Shown piece by piece: positions 35,333 through 43,192 of a stretch of DNA of 64,000 nt (the first letter of the stretch is position 1; the number at the start of each line of letters is the position of its first letter). The notes beneath the pieces are model-generated. The model was not told the origin of the DNA. It saw only the letters and a list, made by a program, of their open reading frames with translations, and ran no database searches. Made by a program: the position numbers and the translations under genes. The stretch is taken from positions 62,001-126,000 of the forward strand of contig JAILZS010000001.1 in assembly GCA_023512375.1 (NCBI GenBank). Direction: 5' to 3'. Source of the stretch: Bacillota bacterium (GTDB lineage Bacteria; Bacillota; Sulfobacillia; JAJZYS01; JAILZS01).

Positions 35333-37492
35333 TCAGTGCCGATCGCGGTGCGGGGTGCGGTCCCGCGTGGCCGGGCCCTGCCGGTGGGGCGGGGCCTGGC
35401 GCCCGCGGTCGCCATGGTCGCCGCCGGGAAGGGTGAGGGTGAGGCCGGGGAGGACGTACACGTCGGCGGCCATGAGGGTGGCGTCGCCCTCGGCGCCCAG
35501 GACGGCGACCTCCTGGCCGGGGGCAGGGGCGGCGGCGGTGCCCGCGCCCGCGGTCCCCCACAGGAGGTAGATCACGTGCGTGGCCGGGAGGAGGGTGACG
35601 GTGAAGGTGCGTCCCCCGCCCACGGGCGGGAAGGGGGCGCGGCCGCGTCCCCCACCCCGGCCATGGTCGTCGGCCGCCCAGGGCGGCAAGGCGCCCCGGG
35701 CAAAGAGGCGGCCGCGCACGGTCAGCGTCGTCGCGCCCGACGCGGTCTCGACGTTCTCCACCACGCCGACGGCGACCGCGGGTGCGAGGATGACGGCGAG
35801 GGCGTCAAGCTGCCCGGACTGGACCGGATCGGGGGCGGCGAGGACGGACGCCCGCTCACCGGCCGCAAGGAGGCTCGGGTCGCCGCCCGCGAGGCCGACG
35901 CGGTAGCGCGTGGTGGGCACAAGCGCCAGCGTCCAGGTACGGCCGCGGGCCCAAAGCACGATGTCCGCCGCGGTGGCGGAGAGGATGCGGCCGTTGAGGA
36001 ACGTGGGGACGGTGACGGGCGGGGGCGTGGGGGCGGCAGGCGCAAGGTCGACGGCGAAGGCCTCGAAGGCGGCGGGGGAGAGGAAGACGCCCAGGAGGCG
36101 GGCGGCGTCGCCGACGGCCGGCGGCCCTCCCTGGACCGAGGCGTCGGGGGCGACCGAGACGGAGACGCTTGCCCCGGCGCGGGTCAGCGTGAAGGCGGTG
36201 GGCGAGGCTACGGCGGCGACGCTGCCCTCCAGGGATTGGGGGACGACGGCCACGGCCGTGGCCGTCCCCTGGACGCCGGTGGCGCCGGGGGTGTAGGTGA
36301 CCGTGGCCTGTTCGCCTGCGGCCAGGTCGGCGGAAGCGGCGGCGTACGGACCCACGTGCACGGCGGTGGACGGGGTGAGGGCGAAGAGCAGGGTGGCCGA
36401 AGGCGTGGCGAGGGAGAGAGACGTGGCGGTGACGGCCGTCACCGTCCCCGACGCGGTGTCGGAGGCGGCGGGCGGCGGCGACGTGAGGGCGAGGGAGAGG
36501 GCAGTGAGGGTGTTGGCGACCAAGACGCCCGTGGCCGTGACGGTCGCGCCCGGCACGAATTCGCCTAGGCCGGCGCCCCCGAGCTGCGTGGTGGGCAGGA
36601 CGGCGACCGTGACCACCCCCTGGGCGGTGGCCAGCGTGAGGTCGGTGGCCGAACCGGAGGGGGACACGGCGGTCACGGTGCCCGACAAGGTGCTCGAGGT
36701 CAGGGAGACGGTGGAGGCCTGGGCACCGGCGCTTCCCACGGTGAAGGTGACGTCGGCCTGGGCGCCGGGGAGGAGGTAGGTCGAGGCGGCGGCAGTCGTG
36801 CCCACGAGGATGGAGGTGGCGCCGGTGAGGGCGAACGACAGCGGGCCCGAGACGGTGCTCAGGGTAAGGGGGGTCGGCCCGGCGGCGGCCACGGTGCCGG
36901 AGAGGGTGGGATAGGCGCCAGGGAGGTCGATGGCATAGGCGACGTCGGCGCTTCCTCCCTGGTCGAGGGCGTAGACGACCACTCCCTGCCCGACGGACAG
37001 CGTGCCGGAGGAGGGGGAGACGAGGACGCCGGGGGCGGTGACGAAGTCGGCGGCGCTGCCGTTCGCCGAGAGGGTGAAGGCCGTGGGCTGGCCGAGGCTG
37101 GTGGCCACGGAGGTGACCTCGCCCATGGCGACCTGGCTCACGAGCGCCACCTGGGCGGCGTCGGCGACGCCTTGGGTCGAGGTGGCGGCGGGGGTGAGAT
37201 CGACCTGTTCGCCTACAGCCAGGTCGGAGGCGGTGGGGGTGGGGGCTCCGGCCCCCAGACCCGGTCCGACCAGGGAGTAGGTGGTCTGGGATGTGAGGGC
37301 GTACCACGTGAGGCCACCCCCGGCCAGGGCCAGCTCGATCTCCTCCGGGGTGGTGGCGGTGGCCGGCTGGATGGCCGCGATGGTGCCGCTGGGGTCGGCG
37401 GTCGGGCGGTGACGGGGGTGGGCGGCCGCCGGCAGGGCGGACGGGATGAGCATGGCGGCGGCCAGCACGGCGGCGGCGACGCGGTGGGACAC
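35333..37492 (-). CDS. Secreted multi-repeat beta-rich protein (DUF5666-like repeats)
   Basis: Signal peptide; repeated SGTVTAV..T.L(T/S)L.T....F.LT..T.V.VG...A...L..G..A.VT pattern. Confidence 0.6.
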   Translation of the reverse strand: MSHRVAAAVLAAAMLIPSALPAAAHPRHRPTADPSGTIAAIQPATATTPEEIELALAGGGLTWYALTSQTTYSLVGPGLGAGAPTPTASDLAVGEQVDLTPAATSTQGVADAAQVALVSQVAMGEVTSVATSLGQPTAFTLSANGSAADFVTAPGVLVSPSSGTLSVGQGVVVYALDQGGSADVAYAIDLPGAYPTLSGTVAAAGPTPLTLSTVSGPLSFALTGATSILVGTTAAASTYLLPGAQADVTFTVGSAGAQASTVSLTSSTLSGTVTAVSPSGSATDLTLATAQGVVTVAVLPTTQLGGAGLGEFVPGATVTATGVLVANTLTALSLALTSPPPAASDTASGTVTAVTATSLSLATPSATLLFALTPSTAVHVGPYAAASADLAAGEQATVTYTPGATGVQGTATAVAVVPQSLEGSVAAVASPTAFTLTRAGASVSVSVAPDASVQGGPPAVGDAARLLGVFLSPAAFEAFAVDLAPAAPTPPPVTVPTFLNGRILSATAADIVLWARGRTWTLALVPTTRYRVGLAGGDPSLLAAGERASVLAAPDPVQSGQLDALAVILAPAVAVGVVENVETASGATTLTVRGRLFARGALPPWAADDHGRGGGRGRAPFPPVGGGRTFTVTLLPATHVIYLLWGTAGAGTAAAPAPGQEVAVLGAEGDATLMAADVYVLPGLTLTLPGGDHGDRGRQAPPHRQGPATRDRTPHRDRH

Positions 37493-37635
37493 GACGGCGC
37501 CTCCTTCCGTAGCGCGCGTACGGCGCGCGGTCTAGGGCCGCCGGGGGCGGCGCCGGCTCGGCGGCCACCGCCAGGGTAGCGCCCGAATATGGCAAGCGTG
37601 TGGTAGCGGGTGCGGTGTCGGCGGGGGGCGCGGGT

Positions 37636-40071
37636 CTAGCCCGCCCCCTCCGCCTCCCCGACCCGACCTTCGAGGGCGGCCAACGTCTCCTCGAGGAAGC
37701 GGCGGTGGTAGAGGAGCATGTCGTCGACGGCGGGGAAGGCGGGATCGCGCACCGGCCCTGGGAGGCGCAGGCGCCCGGCGCCGTCCACGGCCAGCTGTCC
37801 CCGCCGCGCCATGGCCCGGAGGGAGGCGCGCACCAGGGGGCCGGGGCGGCGCCGCAGATCGGGGTCCAGGTGCGCTGTCGCGGGAAGGGAGGCGACGAAG
37901 GCGGTCGCCGCGGCGGCGACGCCGTCCACGCTGGCGCCCGGGGGAGCCTCCAGGAGGCAGCGGGCCAGAACCTGGCTCACGGTCACCGTGCGCTCGGCCA
38001 GCAGGGTGGCGCGCAGCGGTCGGCCCGGGGCGAGCGGTACGAGGCGTAGGTGAAGGCGGAGACGGCCGGGGCGGAGGTCGTCGTAGGCCAGGGCGGCGAG
38101 ATAGACGGCGCGTGCCCGGGGAAGGAGGCGGTCGAGGCTGAGGCGGAAGCGGTGCAGGCGCCCGTCGGGACTGACCATGCCCTCGGGCGTGAGGTAGAGG
38201 GTGCGGCCGCGCGCGATCAGGCGCTCCAGGCGGGCCACCTGCGCCTCGAGCTCGAGACGCAGGCGGGACAGGAGGTGGGTCCGGGGGGCCGCCGCCAGGT
38301 GGGCGAGGGAGACGAGCTCCGCTCCCAGCGTGAGGCGCAGCCGGCCGGACACCTCGGCCAGGGCGAGGTCGCCGAGGCCCGCCCCGTGGCGCGCTTCCAG
38401 GGCTGCGAGGGCCGCGGGGGTGAGGAGGGCGGAGAGGGGGGCCCGGGGGGGAAGGCCGCACGTGTCGGCGATGGCGGCGAGGGGGCGGCGCCGGGGCCGG
38501 TCCTCGATCGGCACCACCCCCAGGGCGGAGAGGACGCCCCCAAGCCTGAGGCGCGTGAGGGCATGGGGACGGGAGAGGCGGAGGCGGTCGGCCAAAAAGC
38601 CGGGTTCGAACAGGCGCTGCGAGCCGGCGCTCACCGGCGGCTGACCGAGCGGTCCGGTGAGGTAGAGGAGGGCGGGGAGGACCATGCCGTCCAGGTCGTG
38701 CAGGTGGTTGGCTACCACCAGAAGGCCGTGGCGCCGTCGTGGCAGGCGGCCCTCGATGCGCACCCGGTAGCGCGTGCGGGCGTACAGGAGAAGCCCTGCC
38801 GCCACGGACAGGCGCAGGGCGAAGAGCAGGACGGCGCGCAGGGGGCGCAGCCGCCCGGCACGCAGGACGAGGAGCGAGCCGGCGAGGAAGGAGAGGCCGG
38901 AGAGGACGAACAACATGCGGTAGCCGACGGCCGGCGAGGCGTAGCGGGCGATGAGCCAGCTGCCGGCGACCGGGGCGAAGACGGCGGGAAGGTTGCTCGC
39001 CATGCCCCAGATGCCCAGGTCGCGCCCCGCCCGCGTGCGGTCGGGCAGGGTGTCGAGGGCCAGCGCCCAGTCGGTGGACAGGAAGACGCCGTAGCCTAGG
39101 CCGTACACCACGGCCAAGGCGAGGATGTCCTTCAGGGACGGGAAGAAGGCGAAGCCTAGGGCGCTCAGGGCCATGGGGAGGCCGGCCAGGAAGACGACGG
39201 CGGTGCGGTCGACGCGGTCCGACAGACGGCCGGCGACGAAGGTGGAGACGGTCGCCCCCACCAGGGCCATGCCGGCGACGGCGGCGGTGCCGCGGGCGGG
39301 CTGGGCCATGCCGAGCACGTCCCTGAGGTAGTACAGCACAAACGTCATGAGGAGGGTGAGGCCGAACATGATAGACAGGCGGGCGGCGAAGACGAGGGCG
39401 AAGGCGCGCCGGCCATGCCGGGCGCCGCGGCGGCGGGAGGAGGCGGCGGCGCGGCCTTGGGGTCGCCAGGAGGCCGGGCGGGCGTCCTCGTGCACGCCGA
39501 GGGCGGTGACGGCGGTGCCGAAGACGATGGACAGGAGCATGGCGCCGTACGCGTTCGCCTCGCTCCCGACGCCGGCGGCGGCGAGACCCACCACCGTACC
39601 CAGGAGGGCGAAGACGCCCATGTACCCCGAGGCGCTGCCCCACTGTTCGGGCGGCACGATGTCGGGCACGAGCGCCTCGTACGCGGCCATGGAGGCGTTC
39701 TGCCCCAGCGTGGCGAGGAGGTAGCCGGCGGCCAGGTCGAGGAGGCTCTGCGCCCCCGCCATCCCCACCAGGCCGAGGACGTTGAGGGCGCTGCCGCCGA
39801 CCACGAGCGGCATGCGCGGCCGGCCGCCCTGGCGCAGGCGGTCGGACATGTATCCGGCCACGGGCGGCACCACGAGGGCGACGAAGGAGCCGAGAGCGGC
39901 GACGCGTCCGAGGACGGCGGTGTGCTGGGCTTGGGCGAGGCGCAGGATGCCGAGGGGGAGGACGATCGTCGAAAGAGCTCCGGATTCGAGGTTGAGGGCA
40001 AACCACAGGGCGGCGAGGAGCGACTGGCGGTCGACGCGGTCCCGCCACCAGGTCGAAGCGCGCTGCTCCAT
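37636..40071 (-). CDS. MFS transporter fused to PlsC-type acyltransferase
   Basis: 12-TM-like N-terminal MFS (GYMSDRLRQGGRPRMPLVV; GRLSDRVDR) then VVANHLHDLDGMVLPALLYL (NHx4D) and LYLTPEGMVSPDGRLHRF. Confidence 0.8.
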   Translation of the reverse strand: MEQRASTWWRDRVDRQSLLAALWFALNLESGALSTIVLPLGILRLAQAQHTAVLGRVAALGSFVALVVPPVAGYMSDRLRQGGRPRMPLVVGGSALNVLGLVGMAGAQSLLDLAAGYLLATLGQNASMAAYEALVPDIVPPEQWGSASGYMGVFALLGTVVGLAAAGVGSEANAYGAMLLSIVFGTAVTALGVHEDARPASWRPQGRAAASSRRRGARHGRRAFALVFAARLSIMFGLTLLMTFVLYYLRDVLGMAQPARGTAAVAGMALVGATVSTFVAGRLSDRVDRTAVVFLAGLPMALSALGFAFFPSLKDILALAVVYGLGYGVFLSTDWALALDTLPDRTRAGRDLGIWGMASNLPAVFAPVAGSWLIARYASPAVGYRMLFVLSGLSFLAGSLLVLRAGRLRPLRAVLLFALRLSVAAGLLLYARTRYRVRIEGRLPRRRHGLLVVANHLHDLDGMVLPALLYLTGPLGQPPVSAGSQRLFEPGFLADRLRLSRPHALTRLRLGGVLSALGVVPIEDRPRRRPLAAIADTCGLPPRAPLSALLTPAALAALEARHGAGLGDLALAEVSGRLRLTLGAELVSLAHLAAAPRTHLLSRLRLELEAQVARLERLIARGRTLYLTPEGMVSPDGRLHRFRLSLDRLLPRARAVYLAALAYDDLRPGRLRLHLRLVPLAPGRPLRATLLAERTVTVSQVLARCLLEAPPGASVDGVAAAATAFVASLPATAHLDPDLRRRPGPLVRASLRAMARRGQLAVDGAGRLRLPGPVRDPAFPAVDDMLLYHRRFLEETLAALEGRVGEAEGAG

Positions 40072-40194
40072 ATCGCCCGGCCTCCTGGCTTCAGTATAGT
40101 GTCGCTTCCTGCGCCGGAACCCGAGGTGCCTGCGCCTTGGGCGCCGAACCGACCGCGGGGGCGGGGAGGGCGCGCGCGGACGGGCGGCGTACAT

Positions 40195-41367
40195 GTGGGG
40201 ACCAGACGGGAGGAGAGGGCGGCGGTGCGGCAAGCGCTGGTGGGGGCGGCGGGGGCGGCGGCGGTGACGCTGGCCTTCGTGGCCCTGCGCCCTCACCTCG
40301 CCCCCTTTCCACCGCACCCCGTCTACCGGCAGTTGCCGCCTCCGGCGGGGGCCGTCCCGGCTGCCTGGCTTCGGCAGGGCGTGGACCCCGGCACCCCGCT
40401 CGCAGGCGTGCCCGCCCCCGCCTTCACCCTCACCGACCAGCGGGGGCGGCGGTTCTCCCTGTCCTCCCTGCGCGGCCGCGTGGTCCTCCTGGCGTTCGTC
40501 GACAGCCGCAGCACGGGCTACGGACCGCTTACGGCCCAGACGCTCCTCGACGCCCGCACCCTCCTCGGAAGGGGGGCGGATGCCCTCGCCCTCGTGGGGG
40601 TGAACACCGACACGAAGGCGTGGGGCGTCGCTGCCGTCCGCGCCTTCAGCCGCGCCCAGGGCCTCGGGCGGGCATGGCTCTACGGCACCGGCGACCCCTC
40701 CGCCTTGGCGGCGGTGCGTCGGGCGTACGGCGTTGCGCCGGGGATGCCGGCGGTCTTCCTCATCGACGGGCGGGGGAGGGAGCGGGCGGCGTTCCTCATC
40801 CCGGGGGAGGCGGCCGACGTGCCGGAGCAGGCCGAGGTGCTGGCCCGTGCCGCCGACCGCCTGCTCGCCCGCCCCGTGCCCCTGGCCCCGGCCTCCCTCC
40901 TGACGGGGGCCCCGACGGAGCCGGTCGTGGGCGGGGGCGCCTTCCGCCTCTCCGGGTGGGACGCAACCGGCCGAGCGGCGACGTTGACCGCCGGGAGGGG
41001 GCAGGCGGCGGTAGTGGCCTTCTTCGCCACCTGGTGCACGGCGTGCCGGCGCGATCTCACCGCCGTCGCCCGGTACTCCGCGGTCGCGCGGCGGCTGGGG
41101 CTGCCGCCGGCGGTGGCGGTCGACCTGCGGGTGGCCGAGCCGTCCACCGCCTACGTGCGCACGGCATGGCGGCGCGACCGCGTCGCCCTGGCGGTGGCCC
41201 TCGACGCCACGGGTCGGGTGGCCGACGCCTACGGCGTCACCGCCCTGCCCACGCTCGCCGTGGTGGACGCCCGCGGCCACATCCTCTGGCGCCACCAGGG
41301 GGCCATGGCGGCGGCGGCGCTGGCGCGGGCAGTCGCCGCCGCCCTGGGCGGCGGCCGCCGGCCCTGA
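40195..41367 (+). CDS. Tandem thioredoxin-fold protein: SCO/AhpC-like N-domain without Cys + TlpA-like C-domain (CTAC)
   Basis: PAFTLTDQRGRRFSLSSLRGRVVLLAFVDSRSTGYGPLT...; AAVVAFFATWCTACRRDLTAVARY...ALPTLAVVDARGHILWRHQG; start inferred. Confidence 0.75.
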   Translation: MGTRREERAAVRQALVGAAGAAAVTLAFVALRPHLAPFPPHPVYRQLPPPAGAVPAAWLRQGVDPGTPLAGVPAPAFTLTDQRGRRFSLSSLRGRVVLLAFVDSRSTGYGPLTAQTLLDARTLLGRGADALALVGVNTDTKAWGVAAVRAFSRAQGLGRAWLYGTGDPSALAAVRRAYGVAPGMPAVFLIDGRGRERAAFLIPGEAADVPEQAEVLARAADRLLARPVPLAPASLLTGAPTEPVVGGGAFRLSGWDATGRAATLTAGRGQAAVVAFFATWCTACRRDLTAVARYSAVARRLGLPPAVAVDLRVAEPSTAYVRTAWRRDRVALAVALDATGRVADAYGVTALPTLAVVDARGHILWRHQGAMAAAALARAVAAALGGGRRP

Positions 41368-41567
41368 ACGGCGGCCGAACGGCTGGGATCGAAGGGCGAA
41401 TCGTCAAGGGGCCGTCGGCATATGGACCTTCGACCCCTGACGGCAGGTATTTCTTCCGCCAGATCGAACCACCTACGGCCGGGGGCGGACCGTTCGTTCC
41501 CGATGCTGACGGTTCGCCCCCGGGGGCCGGGGCGGCCCCGCTCGAAACGTGGGGATGCCGGGACGGC

Positions 41568-41590
41568 GCGGCGCCGGAAGTCGGCGCCGC
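41568..41590 (+). promoter_or_regulatory. Hairpin in the leader of the oxidase operon
   Basis: Perfect 9-bp stem GCGGCGCCG-GAAGT-CGGCGCCGC, about 20 nt before the GGAAGGAGGT ribosome-binding site. Confidence 0.4.
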
Positions 41591-41626
41591 CCTCCCGGGA
41601 CCCGGATGAGGGAAGGAGGTTGGCCC

Positions 41627-42265
41627 GTGGCAGACTCGGATCGCCTGGCGCTCGCCGAGGGGGACGACGCCCAGCTCTGGAGCCGGGGACAGTTCCTGCG
41701 CGCCTCGGCCGGCCTGTTCGTCGCCGGTGCGGCGTCCCTCTGGCTTCGGCCGCAGATCGTCGACGCGGCGCGCGCCGTGTTCGGCTCGCCTGTGGAGCAC
41801 GGCCTCGTGCATCTCTACCAATACGACTTCTTCTTCGTGCCCAACTACATGACGTGGCGGGTGGGTACGCCGCTCACGGTGCGCCTGCACAACATGAGCA
41901 CGACACGGTGGCACGAATGGCAGATGGGGCGCACCATCTACCTGGAGTCGAGCGTCCTGGGCGTACAGACCGCCAACGCATGGAAAACGGACTTCTGGGA
42001 TGGCGTGCACGTGACCCTGAGCAACGTCTTCGGGATGGACAACTTCGCGCCCAACGAGGCAATCGTCACCTATATCGGGCCGAAGGGTCCGTACCAGATC
42101 GCACCCGGCGGCGACTTCAGCCCGACCCTCAAGCCCGGGGGGCACGTCGACATCTCGTTCGTGGTGCCCGACAAGCCGGGCATGTGGGAGTACGGCTGCT
42201 TCATCCAGAGCGACGTGCACTACCGGCTGGGCATGCGCGGGCGCGTGAACATCCTGCCGGCCTGA
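41627..42265 (+). CDS. Membrane-anchored cupredoxin-domain protein
   Basis: N-terminal hydrophobic anchor; MSTTRWHEWQMG and C-term MWEYGCFIQSDVHYRLGMRGRV (H...C-x6-H-x4-M); strong SD GGAAGGAGGT. Confidence 0.7.
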   Translation: MADSDRLALAEGDDAQLWSRGQFLRASAGLFVAGAASLWLRPQIVDAARAVFGSPVEHGLVHLYQYDFFFVPNYMTWRVGTPLTVRLHNMSTTRWHEWQMGRTIYLESSVLGVQTANAWKTDFWDGVHVTLSNVFGMDNFAPNEAIVTYIGPKGPYQIAPGGDFSPTLKPGGHVDISFVVPDKPGMWEYGCFIQSDVHYRLGMRGRVNILPA

Positions 42266-42274
42266 GCGGCGGGG

Positions 42275-43159
42275 GTGAAGGGGAGGGAAACCGGTTTGGG
42301 CGACCTCGTCGCGGTGTTCGTCATCTGGCTGGTGGCCGGCGGCCTGGCCGAGTGGGCGACGGTGAGCTGGATCAACAGCGGCCCGTGGGACAGCGGCCCG
42401 TACTTCTACGTGGCCTCCAACCTCGGGACGGTCGGCCTGCACGCCTTCGACTTCCTGCTCGAGTTCGCCGTGGCGATCTTCATGCTCGTGGTGGTGATGA
42501 TCGCCTACTCCGCCGTCCGCTTCCGCGTGCGTCGGGGCGAGCGCCCGAGCCAGGCGCCGAGCCAGTCCCGCTACAACGGGACGTTCGTCGGCGTCTGGAT
42601 CGTGGGCAGCATCGTCCTCAACCTCCTGTTCTGGATCCACCCCACGGCGAGCGGCCTCGAGGCCGTGTACGCCGCCCAGCTGCCGCAGAACAACAAGAAC
42701 GCCCTCATCGTCGACGTGGCGGCGCGGCAATGGGAGTGGATCTTCAGCTACCCGCAGTACGGGATCCAGCAGGCGGTGAACAACCAGGGCTTCGACGCCC
42801 TGTGGCTGCCGGTCAACCGGCCGGTGGAGTTCGTCCTCAAGTCGTACGACCCGGCGCACAACTACGAGAACATCGACTACGTCATCCACTCGTTCTGGAT
42901 TCCGGCCTTCGGCGTCAAGGAGGACGTGGTGCCGGGGCAGACGCGCTACCTGTACCTCATCCCCACCCACATCACGTCCACGAAGACGAACGAGATGGTC
43001 CGGGTGCAGTGCGCGGAGGTGTGCGGCGGCGGCCACCCCTACATGGAGGCCGACGTGCACGTGGTGACGCCGCAGGCGTTCGCCGCCTGGGTCCAGCACC
43101 AGAAGCACCTGCAGGCCAGCATCCTGAACCTGGAGGGCATCGTCGGCGACGAGAGCTGA
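42275..43159 (+). CDS. coxB: Cytochrome c oxidase subunit II
   Basis: Two TM helices; CuA motif VQCAEVCGGGHPYMEADVHV; start may be a downstream TTG after GGGAGGG. Confidence 0.92.
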   Translation: MKGRETGLGDLVAVFVIWLVAGGLAEWATVSWINSGPWDSGPYFYVASNLGTVGLHAFDFLLEFAVAIFMLVVVMIAYSAVRFRVRRGERPSQAPSQSRYNGTFVGVWIVGSIVLNLLFWIHPTASGLEAVYAAQLPQNNKNALIVDVAARQWEWIFSYPQYGIQQAVNNQGFDALWLPVNRPVEFVLKSYDPAHNYENIDYVIHSFWIPAFGVKEDVVPGQTRYLYLIPTHITSTKTNEMVRVQCAEVCGGGHPYMEADVHVVTPQAFAAWVQHQKHLQASILNLEGIVGDES

Positions 43160-43192
43160 CGAGCATGAACGGAATGCGGAAGGAGTGAGGGC

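Noticed and set aside
35235-35415. 60-residue N-terminal extension of the FAD oxidoreductase ORF
   Set aside because: Low-complexity Arg/Pro/Gly sequence before MAAEVRAIVVGGG; the start at 35235 is more credible.
35075-36568. 497-aa plus-strand ORF (and 48611-50803, 38050-39099) rich in Gly/Glu
   Set aside because: Reverse-complement shadow of minus-strand coding sequence; compositionally biased without motifs.
37532-40048. 838-aa minus-strand ORF rich in Pro/Arg
   Set aside because: Alternative frame of the MFS-acyltransferase gene; only the 37636-40071 frame gives recognisable domains.
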